The notes: a model not told the origin generated them from the letters alone. 64,000 nucleotides of DNA from Myxococcales bacterium (GCA_002728755.1 PBVT01000085.1:171488-235487), one strand, 5' to 3'. Shown: positions 46,401 through 57,072, counted from the first letter of the stretch. A program made the numbers and translations.

Positions 46401-47590
46401 ATCCATTCGACGCCGAGCACATCTCCACAGCTGGCGCGTATGGAAACCAGGACCTCCTGGCCGGGAGGGCGATTTAGAGTAATCGCTGCGGTCGCAGCAC
46501 CCGTATTGTCGAAGACCGTATTATGCATCTCTTTCACGCTTAGATCGGCGCGTTTTACGACATCGAGTACGCTGGCGAGTACCCCGACCTTATCCAGGTG
46601 TCGAACCAGGAGTTGACCACAGCCGGGTTGCCGGTTGGTCCGGTTCACGCAGTTGAATACGTCACCGGTGCTCATCCAGTGTTCAACAATACGAACGATC
46701 TCTTCTCCAATCGCTTGTTGCGCCTGAATCGTCGACGCGCCCACATGGTGGGTGCCATAGAAGCCGTCCACATCCTGGAACGGTCCGTTGTATTCCGCTT
46801 TCCCACCCTTGGGTTCTTCTTCATAGACATCGCTGGCTGCACGAATATGACCCGAAGAGACCGCTTCGCGCAGGGCTTTATCATCAACAACCCCTCCGCG
46901 CGCCATATGAATGATGGTACTTCCGGGCTTCATCGCGGCGATTTCCTTGGTCCCGATAAGGTGGTGCGTCTGGTCGGAGTACGCAACATGGACGGTGATA
47001 ACATCGGCCTGGCGGCAGAGATCATGGACCGATTCGCAATATTCAATACCCAGCTCTCGAGCTCGCTCCGGTGTGAGCGAGCGGCTCCAACCGATGCAGT
47101 TCATTCCAAATGCCTTGCCGCGTTGGAGCACCTCCTGCCCGATACGCCCAAGACCGATGATACCCAGGGTCTGACCAAGCAGTCCGCGACCTTTGCCGAA
47201 GCGACTCTTCTCCCAAGAGCCATTACGCAGGCTGATGACGTTGTCGGGGATAAAGCGGTCCAGCGATAGAATGAGTCCCAATGTCAGCTCGGCGACCGCG
47301 ACGGCGTTTTTTCCAGGGCAGTTCGCCACATGTATGGCGTTCTTTGCGGCGTGGTCACAGTCGATTGTGTTGGTACCGGCCCCTCCACGAATAATCATTT
47401 GAAGATGTTCGGCGGCGTCAATGGTTTCTGCGGTGACACGTGTGGAACGAACCACCAGAACCTGGGCCTCGCCCACAGCAGAGGGAAGATCATCGGCCCC
47501 CAGTGTGGGCTGAAACGAGATATCAAGCCCCAGGGCCTGAAGGGCTTCCAGGCAATCGTCCGGTACCTTATCAGCGATGAGAATCTTCAT
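46379..47590 (-). CDS. serA: D-3-phosphoglycerate dehydrogenase-like with C-terminal ACT-like region
   Basis: LGQTLGIIGLGRIGQEVLQRGKAFGMNCIGWSRS; IHMARGGVVDDKALREAV; GTHHVGASTIQAQ; C-terminal VLASVLDVVKRADLSVKEMHNTVF. Confidence 0.85.
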   Translation of the reverse strand: MKILIADKVPDDCLEALQALGLDISFQPTLGADDLPSAVGEAQVLVVRSTRVTAETIDAAEHLQMIIRGGAGTNTIDCDHAAKNAIHVANCPGKNAVAVAELTLGLILSLDRFIPDNVISLRNGSWEKSRFGKGRGLLGQTLGIIGLGRIGQEVLQRGKAFGMNCIGWSRSLTPERARELGIEYCESVHDLCRQADVITVHVAYSDQTHHLIGTKEIAAMKPGSTIIHMARGGVVDDKALREAVSSGHIRAASDVYEEEPKGGKAEYNGPFQDVDGFYGTHHVGASTIQAQQAIGEEIVRIVEHWMSTGDVFNCVNRTNRQPGCGQLLVRHLDKVGVLASVLDVVKRADLSVKEMHNTVFDNTGAATAAITLNRPPGQEVLVSIRASCGDVLGVEWIQFDSES

Positions 47591-47656
47591 GGCGGGATCC
47601 TTTCTAAGAGGCAGGATTATATCACCGCTTGTATGGTGATGAACAGCGCGGGACGG

Positions 47657-48469
47657 TCAGGTTCGGGTATAGGCCCGTACGGTTCGTACGAGCTCTTTGG
47701 CGCGCGCCAGGTCTACGGGATTATCTACGGTACCGTTTTGCTTGGTCCAGGTACCGGCGATGATGCCGTGGATATACGGTGCCAGCTGCTGAATATTGTC
47801 GGGAGTTACCCCACTCCCAGCGATAATCGGGCATCCTTCAAGACGCTCGTGCATGGACCGAAGCAACTTTGTATCGGTCGGTGTTCCAGTTCGATCACCG
47901 GTCAGGATCACACCATCGGCGCAACCGCGCTCTACCAGATCACTGGCTTCGTCCAGGGCGGGGCGTCCTGCCAGAGGTACGGCGTGTTTTACTCGAACGT
48001 CGGCCAGGATCCGACAGCCCGGATGGATGGTCTCACGATAGCGAACCGTCTCATGTGCTTTGCCTTGAATGATTCCCTGGTCTGTGAGCATCGCGCCAAC
48101 ATGTACGTTTACCCGAATAAAGTCGGCACCGACCGCAGCCGCGATACCAAGAGCGGCCGCAGCGTCGTTACGAAGCACATTGATGCCCAGAAATACGTCG
48201 GAATCAGCCCGTTCGTTCAAAGCCTGGCGTACGCTATGAGCGATACGGGTCATGCCCGCGACACAGTGGGGAGGGACATGATCTGGGTAAAAGGGGCGAT
48301 CCGAGAAGTTTTCGATCAGAACCGCGTCGAAACCAGCCTCTGCGAGGGTTAAGGCGTCGGTGATGGCCGCTTGCTCTACCAGGTCAATGACCGTGTCGGG
48401 TCGTAAGATTGGCCCCAGGTGGACCATTCCGATCAGAGTACAGCCTCGCGGTTTGAATAGTTCTTTCAC
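47657..48469 (-). CDS. BtpA/SgcQ family protein
   Basis: GMVHLGPILRPDTVIDLVEQAAITDALTLAEAGFDAVLIENFSDRPF; FLGINVLRNDAAAALGIAAAVGADFIRVNVHVGAM. Confidence 0.87.
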   Translation of the reverse strand: MKELFKPRGCTLIGMVHLGPILRPDTVIDLVEQAAITDALTLAEAGFDAVLIENFSDRPFYPDHVPPHCVAGMTRIAHSVRQALNERADSDVFLGINVLRNDAAAALGIAAAVGADFIRVNVHVGAMLTDQGIIQGKAHETVRYRETIHPGCRILADVRVKHAVPLAGRPALDEASDLVERGCADGVILTGDRTGTPTDTKLLRSMHERLEGCPIIAGSGVTPDNIQQLAPYIHGIIAGTWTKQNGTVDNPVDLARAKELVRTVRAYTRT

Positions 48470-48945
48470 GGCTCGATTGCCCCCGTTCGGACAGGTGTTA
48501 AACGACCGTCCTTTCGATATCGCATATAGTCGTCACGGATCAACGCGTGGTCAAAGACGAGGGTCTCAGGCATCTGGTCGGGCTCATAAATGTGCGCGGT
48601 CTTCGCGTCGTCACCCGCTTTGAGAATGCCCGTTCCTTCGGCGATATATACAGCCGAAACCGTGTGGCCGCGAGCGTCACGTTGGGGGTCTGAATATAGA
48701 CCCAACAGACACGTTAGTTCGATCGTCAGTCCGGTTTCTTCCAGAGCCTCGCGAATGGCTGCGGCTTCCACTCGTTCGCCTACATCGACGAAACCACCAG
48801 GGAACGCGGCTCCAAAGGGTGGGCTCCCTCGTTCGATCAAAACGATGGGTCTTCCTGGTCGATCGACCAGCTCGATGATGATGTCGACTGTAAGCCTGGG
48901 CGTGATCGGTGCCGCCATGAAACCCTCTCGAGGGATCTGTAACAC
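48466..48945 (-). CDS. NUDIX hydrolase
   Basis: GGFVDVGERVEAAAIREALEETGL (Nudix box). Confidence 0.92.
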   Translation of the reverse strand: MLQIPREGFMAAPITPRLTVDIIIELVDRPGRPIVLIERGSPPFGAAFPGGFVDVGERVEAAAIREALEETGLTIELTCLLGLYSDPQRDARGHTVSAVYIAEGTGILKAGDDAKTAHIYEPDQMPETLVFDHALIRDDYMRYRKDGRLTPVRTGAIEP

Positions 48946-49053
48946 AGAGCCGAAAAGGCGTACATCAGGATTTGTAATAAATGGCGGTATGACCGTATGA
49001 TGCGTTTGAGGACTTCATCTGCAGCAGAGACGCTGAGGAAAGGGATGGCACAT

Positions 49054-50547
49054 ATGATGCGGACTTATATTGGAATCGGAATCGTTCTTTTCTTATTGGC
49101 CTGTGGAAGTAGCACGACGGGACCAGGACAAGATCTGGGACCGGGATCGGATGGCTCCACGGATAGTCAGGAAGATACATCCGTAGGCGAAACATCCGAT
49201 AGCGTGGCCACAGACGAAGGGACCGATGAAGGGACCGATTCCGGCGGCGAGACAGATGTCGGCTCCGAAACGTCGTCGTCGGATTCCGGCGAGGATGTAG
49301 CGCAAGATGTAGCCGAAGACGTGGCCACGGATGCACCAGCTGCAGACGCCGGCGCGGATACGAGTGATCCGCCCGAAGATGTTGCGGTGGACGAGGGAGC
49401 ACCTCCCGGACCGTTTACCGGCTTCCCAATCGATGTACCCGAGGGTAACGAGAACAACTATTTCTTTCTCTGGTTCTACGGCATGGCTGTGGATGCAGAG
49501 GGGCGAGTCAGCATCTTGTGGCAGGGAACATCCGGAACAGAATCCCATTTTCTGTTGAGCCGTACCAACACCGACGTTAGCGCCTTCGAGCCCGCCGATG
49601 TGGTGGATACCGGGTTTACGGGTGAGATCGGGGCCGATGTTCTTACGGATGGCACCGACCAGCTTATCGTATGGCGGCGCGACAACGATGTCGGTGGCGA
49701 TGACATCATCTTTCGTCGAGGGACAATGCCTGGTGTGATCGGAGATGACGTCGTGGTCTTCTCGGACAACTTTGGCGTGGACAACCACCGTCCGCATATG
49801 GCCCGCGATCCTGCGACGGGAGCGATCGTTGTGCTATGGCAGCGTGAGCAGGATGTGGTGATCTCGCGGAGCACCGATGACGGACTGACCTTCTCCAACC
49901 CACCCAATATGGTCACTCCTACCAACCTCCAGGGGTTCATCTCCGCGGTCGCCTTTAACTCAAGCGGTACATTGGTGGTCACATTCCATGGTTCGCCTGG
50001 GGGCGGAACGACGGCAAATTCCGTATATGGACTGGCGAGTAATGACCTGGGTCTGACCTTTACAGAAGCGGTCGACCTCGGGGAAATGGCCGGGGGCGAT
50101 GGACCCCATTTGCGGCCCTCAATGGCACCTGGAACCGACGGAAAAGTACATGCCGTTTGGCATCGAAGTGGTTCGGGACCGGATAAAGAGGCCTTTAAGT
50201 CTAGCACCTACGACGGTGTTACCTGGGATCCGCCCACATCATTGGAACATATCAAATACGAACCCTATATTCGGGCCGGTCGTGGTGATTTGATTCACCT
50301 CTCGGGCCTGGACAATCCTCCCATCGTCGATAGAAGTGCGGGGCAGGAGCCGGGGGTTCCGGTCTATGTGAGCAGCCCGAATGATGGGCTAAGCTTTGGT
50401 AACCCTGCGGTGATCCCATCGACAGAGGCGTTTACGATCGTCTGGACTGACATGGCTGCCAACCTGGATACAGGCTTCCTCCACGTGGCCTGGTGGGAAT
50501 ACAAAGGGAACCAGAATAAGATTCGATTGATTACGGTGGATCCGTAG
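49054..50547 (+). CDS. Lipoprotein with acidic low-complexity linker and sialidase/BNR-like repeats
   Basis: MMRTYIGIGIVLFLLACGSSTTG; SDG/EDT-rich linker; VSRSTDDGLTFSNP and SNDLGLTFTEAV resemble Asp-box repeats. Confidence 0.75.
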   Translation: MMRTYIGIGIVLFLLACGSSTTGPGQDLGPGSDGSTDSQEDTSVGETSDSVATDEGTDEGTDSGGETDVGSETSSSDSGEDVAQDVAEDVATDAPAADAGADTSDPPEDVAVDEGAPPGPFTGFPIDVPEGNENNYFFLWFYGMAVDAEGRVSILWQGTSGTESHFLLSRTNTDVSAFEPADVVDTGFTGEIGADVLTDGTDQLIVWRRDNDVGGDDIIFRRGTMPGVIGDDVVVFSDNFGVDNHRPHMARDPATGAIVVLWQREQDVVISRSTDDGLTFSNPPNMVTPTNLQGFISAVAFNSSGTLVVTFHGSPGGGTTANSVYGLASNDLGLTFTEAVDLGEMAGGDGPHLRPSMAPGTDGKVHAVWHRSGSGPDKEAFKSSTYDGVTWDPPTSLEHIKYEPYIRAGRGDLIHLSGLDNPPIVDRSAGQEPGVPVYVSSPNDGLSFGNPAVIPSTEAFTIVWTDMAANLDTGFLHVAWWEYKGNQNKIRLITVDP

Positions 50548-53422
50548 ACTCGACCGCAGGACTGGACATCCAGGAGCAACTACTATCCTCCAGGCAGAGG
50601 TCGTCCATAATCTCGGCCCCGCCCGTCAGCAGATAATAGACCATCTGGTTGCGAGAATAGTTGCCCCAATCAAACTCGCCATCGTCGGCCGTCGTTATGA
50701 TGTATTCATGATCTTCGATGGCTGGATAGCGTACAGCACTTTGGCCGCTGCTCGTTTCAATGACGGGCATCGGGCCCTTCCCGTCGGACTCTCCCAGCAG
50801 GTTGTCTGTGTCCCAGTACGGTGGTTCTCCGGTGAATGCGTCATGGGCGAGAAAGTCCAGGGTAATATCGATGGCATCCTGTTCATCGAAGCCGAGTAAA
50901 CCGATGGCTCGATCCAGGGTGACCATCGAAGAAAATGGCACAGTTCGGTCCCCAATATCTGCGAGATGGAGGATGTTACGGGGCTCCATATTATCCAGGG
51001 GTTCACGGATCAGATGACGCGCGAAGGAGAGAGGATCCGTACGATCCATGGCGATCTGGGCCTGTTGTACGGAACGACGTAGACGTGCTGTGTTTCGAAT
51101 ATGCCCATAACCTGAGAACGGTGCAGAGAGCGTGTGTTCGACGACCGGGTTTCCATCCTGGTCGTAGACCGTAAGCTCCAGCTCATCTTCTTTGTCGGCC
51201 GAAACGGCGACCTGGAACCCTCCGTCGTCGAAGATGGGGTTTACGTACAGGGCTCGTTCCATATAGGCGTCTCCACCTTCCTCATGTATGCGGCGGTTAT
51301 AGAGCTCTACGGTCCCGTTGGGGAACGCCGGGATTCGATCGAATTCTCCGGCCTCGATGGAGACGGCATTGCCACAGTTGGACGAATGGTTATTCCAACT
51401 CAGAGAAATTTCTGGGTTCCCATCTTCATCTTCGACAGGGCAGCCGATCAGTAGAGGACCGATGGCTTCGGAGAGGACATTGTCCACGGCACTTGCGAGG
51501 TTAGAGCGGATCATTACATCTGTTAATCCACCACTCGATACGATGGGAACCCCGGTCTTCAGGTCGGGGTCGAGGGCTAGTAAAACAGTTGCGTGAAAGC
51601 CTCCGAGGGATACGCCAGTGGCAAAGTACTCGTTGTCGAGTCCGCCTAGATCCAGCCGCCCATCCGCGTTGAAATCCCCTGCTAGAAGATAGGGCATCAG
51701 CTCTTCAACGGAGGCGTCTCGAGGGGTGTCCAGGCCGGGCCCAGGGACCTGATCCTGGCGCAGATTTTTCAACCATCGAAGCACAAATAAGTTGTCCATG
51801 ACGGTTTGCATGGCCGCGGAGCTTAGCTCGAATGGGTTGGGAACAAAGTAGGAATCTCCGGATTGCAACATCCCATCTTTGTCATGATCTTCCGCTCGGC
51901 CTTCTACAAAAAGAGTTCTCCAGAGACCGATGCCCTCCAGGGCTTCTAAGCCCTCAAAGAGATCCATATCGCCCGTTATAATGGTTTCGCCGGTCAATAA
52001 GGCGCCAACGTACGAGAGCAGAAACATGGCCAGATCGTCTGGAATGTCGTCTCCCTGGCGTTCGAGTAATGCGTGTAGGTCGCCTCCGATAGGTCCATGC
52101 CCAGCGGCATCGACACCGATCATTGCAAAGCCATATTGGGCCATCTGATCGGCGATTACACTAAGTTCCAGTCGCGATGTCCGGGATGCGTGACAATGAA
52201 TGATGACCGGGAAGGGAGGCTTATATTCTTCCGTCTCTTTGGGGATAGATATCGCAAAGGTCACGGGTTTGGCGGCATGGTCGACTGTACCATGGGTCAG
52301 ATCGACCCAGACCGCGTTGTCGTCAGGGGAGCGGAAGTCCGGTGCGGCAAAGGTACCAAAAACGAGATAATCGATGCTGTTGAAGTTGGTCAGATTCACG
52401 CCCTGGGTCAGATCTCCAATCTGCGCAAAGATCTTAGCCAGGAACTGGGGCTTCAGAGTAAAGCGGTGATCTGTTGAGCTGAAGGGAACCCCTTCATCGG
52501 CGTAGGTTCCGTCTCCATCGACGGTTACGTCGAGATCGGTGACTGTGCCCAACTGGGCCGGATAGAGCTCGTCCAGGTAGGCAAAATCCCCCTCCCCATC
52601 GAGCCCTTTACGCAGAGCGATGAGGTCTTCTCCTATACTCTGGGTCGTGAACGTCCACGCAAAGGCGATGTCTTCCACGGCGATCCCGGTTTCATCGATC
52701 ACTCGTTGTATGACAGGGGTCTGGTCTGCCGTATTGATCGCCTCGAACGGGGAGTGAATCGGGTTGCCCTGCTCTCCTTTTATGTCTCGAGTAAGTAGGA
52801 CGGCATAGGTGGTCTTGGCTCGAAGTGGGAAGTAGGGGCGTATGAATAAGGTATTGGTTTCTCGCTCATAAAATGTGATGTGCTCACCGTCGTGGACGTT
52901 CTCTTCACTGAATATCAGATCGGGCAGATGCTCCCATGGATCATAGGGAAACAGTGACCGTGGCTTAATGTTGATGGGATACGCTGCGCTGGTTCTATCC
53001 AGAGGGACGGCTTCACCAAAGGATGGGGAGCCGGGCGTCGCGTCGATGACGAATATACTGTCCTCTTGCACCGTGGACAGATCGAGTGGTGCGTCAAAGG
53101 ACACGGAGATGGGGGCGTTGATACTGAAACCATCCAGCCGGTTCATCTGCTTTTTGAGATGGCGGTCATGAAATAGTGGAGAGGATGTAAAGAAGTTCAA
53201 CTGTCGCCCAGTGGTCGCATTATCCACCAGACGTGTCGCGATATCATTGGGGAAGGGAACCATAGGATCGGGACGAGCCAGTGGGTCATAGATGACCTGC
53301 GGACCGTCTCGTTCATCGTCCAGGCTGCTTCGCAACCCTTCGGGTCGGATATCGTTACACGCCATAGTAGCGAGAACGAAAAGACCTACGAGGGCCGAAA
53401 ACGTGCGATAGGAGTCAATCAT
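50531..53422 (-). CDS. Large lipoprotein with alpha/beta-hydrolase-like region
   Basis: MIDSYRTFSALVGLFVLATMACNDI lipobox; VIIHCHASRTSRLELSVIADQMAQYGFAMIGVDAAGHGP; FATGVSLGGFHATVLLALDPDL (GxSxG). Confidence 0.75.
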   Translation of the reverse strand: MIDSYRTFSALVGLFVLATMACNDIRPEGLRSSLDDERDGPQVIYDPLARPDPMVPFPNDIATRLVDNATTGRQLNFFTSSPLFHDRHLKKQMNRLDGFSINAPISVSFDAPLDLSTVQEDSIFVIDATPGSPSFGEAVPLDRTSAAYPINIKPRSLFPYDPWEHLPDLIFSEENVHDGEHITFYERETNTLFIRPYFPLRAKTTYAVLLTRDIKGEQGNPIHSPFEAINTADQTPVIQRVIDETGIAVEDIAFAWTFTTQSIGEDLIALRKGLDGEGDFAYLDELYPAQLGTVTDLDVTVDGDGTYADEGVPFSSTDHRFTLKPQFLAKIFAQIGDLTQGVNLTNFNSIDYLVFGTFAAPDFRSPDDNAVWVDLTHGTVDHAAKPVTFAISIPKETEEYKPPFPVIIHCHASRTSRLELSVIADQMAQYGFAMIGVDAAGHGPIGGDLHALLERQGDDIPDDLAMFLLSYVGALLTGETIITGDMDLFEGLEALEGIGLWRTLFVEGRAEDHDKDGMLQSGDSYFVPNPFELSSAAMQTVMDNLFVLRWLKNLRQDQVPGPGLDTPRDASVEELMPYLLAGDFNADGRLDLGGLDNEYFATGVSLGGFHATVLLALDPDLKTGVPIVSSGGLTDVMIRSNLASAVDNVLSEAIGPLLIGCPVEDEDGNPEISLSWNNHSSNCGNAVSIEAGEFDRIPAFPNGTVELYNRRIHEEGGDAYMERALYVNPIFDDGGFQVAVSADKEDELELTVYDQDGNPVVEHTLSAPFSGYGHIRNTARLRRSVQQAQIAMDRTDPLSFARHLIREPLDNMEPRNILHLADIGDRTVPFSSMVTLDRAIGLLGFDEQDAIDITLDFLAHDAFTGEPPYWDTDNLLGESDGKGPMPVIETSSGQSAVRYPAIEDHEYIITTADDGEFDWGNYSRNQMVYYLLTGGAEIMDDLCLEDSSCSWMSSPAVESTDPP

Positions 53423-53573
53423 GGTTGATAAATCAGGGGTTTCGAATGGCAATGTTCGTACACCATAACCGAAGCAGCCATCGGACGGAAGGCGTTTACG
53501 TCATTCATGTTTCTCTTGCGATTTCGTGGGTGGGCAAATACAAAAAGAGCGCCCTGACCCGATGGAGGCTTTG

Positions 53574-54734
53574 ATGAGCGACCAGCCATTGACAGTTTTG
53601 AGTGAAGAAGAAGGTATGTTTCGTGACGCAGTGCGGTCTTTTGCCAAAGAGCAAATCGCACCGTATGCGGGCGAAATGGATAAGGCGATGAAGATTCGAC
53701 CCGAGATTCTGGACGGATGTTTTGAGCTAGGACTTATGGGGATCGAGATTCCGGAGCGTTTCGGTGGCTCTGACAGCACTTTCTTCAATTCCATACTCGC
53801 GATTGAAGCCCTGGCCGAAGCCGATGCGAGCGTATCGGTTATGGTTGATGTACAGAATACGCTGGTTATCAACGCGCTTTTGAACTGGGGAAATGAAGCC
53901 CAGCAGGAGCGTTATCTGACACGTCTGGCCAAAGACTGGGTCGGAGCCTATGCGTTGAGTGAGCCGAGCAGTGGTTCGGACGCGTTCGCGTTGAAGACTC
54001 GTGCCGAGGATAAGGGCGACCACTTTGTGCTGAACGGTACCAAATTATGGATTACCAACGGCATGGAGGCGAGCGTATTTGTGCTTATGGCTACGGTGGA
54101 TCCGAGTCTTGGTTATCGGGGCATCACCAGTTTTCTGGTAGAGAAGGATTTCGAGGGATTTGGCATCGGTGCCAAGGAAGACAAGCTGGGTATTCGTGCC
54201 AGTAGTACGACCGAGCTGATCCTCGAAGACTGCATTGTTCCCAAGGAAAATGTGCTGGGTGAAGTAGGTAAGGGCTATAAGGTTGCCATTGAAACCCTGA
54301 ATGAAGGTCGTATCGGAATCGGCGCGCAGATGATCGGTGTCGCGCAGGGAGCGTTCGATCATGCGATGGCCTACCTGCGGGAGCGTAAGCAGTTTAATAC
54401 GCGTCTATGTGATTTCCAGGGCGTTCAGTTCCAGTTCGCAGATCTTGCGACACAGATCGAGGCGGCTCGTCTCCTGGTCTACAACGCCGCTCGTCTGCGA
54501 CAGGCAAATAGACCCTTCCTGAAAGAGGCGGCTATGGCCAAGCTCTTCTCTTCCATCATGGCCGAACGCGTTACTTCCCAATGCGTCGAGTTCCTGGGTG
54601 GCGTGGGATATAGCAAAGAGTTCCCGGTGGAGAAGTACTACCGCGACGCGAAGATCGGTCAGATCTATGAAGGGACAAGCAATCTACAGCGACTTACCAT
54701 CGCTAAGCAGTTGTTGAAGCACTACGGTGACTAA
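53574..54734 (+). CDS. Acyl-CoA dehydrogenase
   Basis: WVGAYALSEPSSGSDAFALKT; LNGTKLWITNG; GRIGIGAQMIGVAQGAFDHAMAYLRERKQF; YSKEFPVEKYYRDAKIGQIYEGTSNLQRLTIAKQLL. Confidence 0.96.
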   Translation: MSDQPLTVLSEEEGMFRDAVRSFAKEQIAPYAGEMDKAMKIRPEILDGCFELGLMGIEIPERFGGSDSTFFNSILAIEALAEADASVSVMVDVQNTLVINALLNWGNEAQQERYLTRLAKDWVGAYALSEPSSGSDAFALKTRAEDKGDHFVLNGTKLWITNGMEASVFVLMATVDPSLGYRGITSFLVEKDFEGFGIGAKEDKLGIRASSTTELILEDCIVPKENVLGEVGKGYKVAIETLNEGRIGIGAQMIGVAQGAFDHAMAYLRERKQFNTRLCDFQGVQFQFADLATQIEAARLLVYNAARLRQANRPFLKEAAMAKLFSSIMAERVTSQCVEFLGGVGYSKEFPVEKYYRDAKIGQIYEGTSNLQRLTIAKQLLKHYGD

Positions 54735-55278
54735 TTCTTCTACGCGATTTGAGTTGTCGATAGAACATCGTTGGGATGGGCAGATACTGCCTGAGAGCGA
54801 TCAAGTGCGTCTTGGGTTTGAGGTTCGGGCCGATGGAGTTCACGTCTGGGTTGACGCTCCCTATCATAAGGATCCTGCTCCCATCGATTCCCCCGGACCC
54901 ACGATGGGCCTATGGCTCTATGAGGTCGTGGAGATCTTTATCGCGGGGGACGAAGAACGCTACCTTGAGTTGGAGATGGGTCCCCATGGGCATTATCTGA
55001 TGTTGGTTCTCGATGGGGTTCGACAGGTGGTGGGGCAACCCGTGGTGCAGGACTATACGGCGCAAATAGTGGATGGACGATGGACGGGACAAGCGCGATT
55101 CGCTGTGGGATATCTTCCGTCAGAGCCCTGGACCTTGAACGCCTATTCGATCCATGGGGTTGGCGAGCAGCGTGTTCATCAGGCGATGATACCCGTTCCT
55201 GGGGATCAACCCGACTTTCATCGGTTGGATGTGTTTGCTAGAGCCGAGGACTACCGGCAGGGTAGTTCCTCCGAATAG
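54727..55278 (+). CDS. UPF0462 (C4orf33-like) family protein
   Basis: MGLWLYEVVEIFIAGDEERYLELEMGPHGHYLMLVLDGVRQVV matches the WDYEVVEAFF...[21 protein letters not shown] pattern recalled for human C4orf33. Confidence 0.75.
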   Translation: MTNSSTRFELSIEHRWDGQILPESDQVRLGFEVRADGVHVWVDAPYHKDPAPIDSPGPTMGLWLYEVVEIFIAGDEERYLELEMGPHGHYLMLVLDGVRQVVGQPVVQDYTAQIVDGRWTGQARFAVGYLPSEPWTLNAYSIHGVGEQRVHQAMIPVPGDQPDFHRLDVFARAEDYRQGSSSE

Positions 55279-55308
55279 GGCGAAACCGTAGGAATAGGAG
55301 ATAGGGAG

Positions 55309-57072
55309 ATGCCACGAGAACTGGAGATCGCAATGATCGGGATCGGGGTCGCTGTATCTCTGATCCTCTTGATCGGGATAGTCCGCACTCTGATCCGGCG
55401 CTACCGCCGCAAACGGTTGCCTGGCTCGGTTCTACTCGAGCTGAATCTCAGCGACGCGTTGCCCGAAATCGCGGATGAGCGCATACAAACCATGGTGTTT
55501 GGAAAACAAAAGAGCACGGTGCTTGATGTGGTCTCAGGGCTGCGTCGGGCGGCATTGAACCCTCGTGTAAAGGGCTTATGGTTACGAATCGGGACCCCTT
55601 CTTTGGGCATGGCGCGTCTTCAAGAGGTGCGGGATGCCATCTCGCTCTTTCGAGAAGCGGGGAAGCCCACTATCGCATTCGCTGAGACCTTTGGGGAGGG
55701 TCGGGGTGGAAATGGGGCCTATTACCTGGCCACCGCCTGTGACGAGATCTATATCCAGCCGTCAGGCGATGTGGAGCTTACGGGGCTGGTCGCTGAAGCT
55801 CCCTTTGTAAAGAAGGCCCTAGAAAAGCTTGGAGTAAAGCCACGTCTGGAAAACCGGTCGGAGTATAAGAACGCGATCAATATGTTTACGGAGACTGGCT
55901 ATAACGACCCACATCGGGAAGCCACCGAGAGATATCTGCATTCTCTGCAAGAACAGATTGCGCACGGTATTCTTGCCTCTCGAACCATCGATCCCGCCGC
56001 CCTCGAGGCCTATATGAACGACGGCGTATACGACGGGGCAGAAGCGCTGCGCTTAGGATTGGTCGATGACCTCCTCTACTTTGATGAGGTGGAGAAACGC
56101 TTGAAAGAGAAGTTCGGCGCCAAGACCAGGCGATTAAGTCTGACGGGCTTCATGGCTCGCCTTCGAGTTCGAGATAAGAAGCCAAAGACCGTTGCGTTGA
56201 TCTATGGAGTAGGCAACGTCATGCGTGGCCCCAGTCGAAGTGGTGGGCTGATGCGGTCACAGACCATGGGCTCTGATACGGTCACCCATGCGTTCCGCAA
56301 AGCAATCGCCGACAAAAAGGTAAAGGCGATCCTCTTTCGGGTCGACAGCCGGGGCGGTTCCTATGTCGCCTCGGATACGATCTGGCGGGCGGTGCGAGAG
56401 GCTCGAGAGAAGAATAAGCCCGTCGTGGCCACCATGGGAGATATCGCCGGCTCGGGAGGTTACTTTGTGGCTATGGGTGCTGATAAGGTCGTGGCCCATC
56501 CGGGGACTCTTACGGGGTCCATTGGCGTGATTACTGGTAAGTTCGTGACCCGCGAGCTCTGGAATCGTCTGGGGGTGGATTGGGACGACGTCCGAACCCA
56601 TGAAAATGCAGCTCTCTTCAGCATGCAGCAGGACTTTACGGAAACCCAGTGGGCGCAATTACAAGCCACATTGGACCGGATCTACGAGGCGTTTAAACAA
56701 CGGGTCGCGGAATCGCGGGGGCTGGAACCAGCGCAGGTCGAAGAGGTGGCTCGAGGTCGAGTATGGTCGGGCACAGACGCGATGAAAGCGGGCCTTGTGG
56801 ATCGCCTTGGTGGCTACCAGGTCGCCTTTGATGAGCTACGTGAGCTGCTGGGGGTGTCGTCTACGACCCCGCTCCGGTTGAAACGGTTCCCTGCTCGAAA
56901 GAGTCTTTGGAGCCGCTTGAAGGGTCGGGATGCATCGGATGAACCACGCCCTCTCGCACCAGAAGCAGCGGCCCTCTTAGGCCCCATCGGAGAGCTCGGT
57001 GAACAGTTGGGCTTATCCGCACCTTCTGGTGTCTTAACGGTGCCGGATCCCCCGATGCCGCCCGTCCTATGA
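55309..57072 (+). CDS. sppA: Signal peptide peptidase SppA, 67K type
   Basis: TIAFAETFGEGRGGNGAYYLATACDEIYIQPSGDVELTGL; MGDIAGSGGYFVAMGADKVVAHPGTLTGSIGVITGKF. Confidence 0.93.
   Translation: MPRELEIAMIGIGVAVSLILLIGIVRTLIRRYRRKRLPGSVLLELNLSDALPEIADERIQTMVFGKQKSTVLDVVSGLRRAALNPRVKGLWLRIGTPSLGMARLQEVRDAISLFREAGKPTIAFAETFGEGRGGNGAYYLATACDEIYIQPSGDVELTGLVAEAPFVKKALEKLGVKPRLENRSEYKNAINMFTETGYNDPHREATERYLHSLQEQIAHGILASRTIDPAALEAYMNDGVYDGAEALRLGLVDDLLYFDEVEKRLKEKFGAKTRRLSLTGFMARLRVRDKKPKTVALIYGVGNVMRGPSRSGGLMRSQTMGSDTVTHAFRKAIADKKVKAILFRVDSRGGSYVASDTIWRAVREAREKNKPVVATMGDIAGSGGYFVAMGADKVVAHPGTLTGSIGVITGKFVTRELWNRLGVDWDDVRTHENAALFSMQQDFTETQWAQLQATLDRIYEAFKQRVAESRGLEPAQVEEVARGRVWSGTDAMKAGLVDRLGGYQVAFDELRELLGVSSTTPLRLKRFPARKSLWSRLKGRDASDEPRPLAPEAAALLGPIGELGEQLGLSAPSGVLTVPDPPMPPVL

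Noticed and set aside
47330-48352. 340-aa plus-strand ORF
   Set aside because: Antisense to the serA-like and BtpA/SgcQ genes, both with clear family motifs.
49046-49061. TGGCACATATGATGCG, matching sigma54 spacing
   Set aside because: Overlaps the likely ATG (49054) of the lipoprotein, so transcription would begin inside its signal peptide; probably chance.
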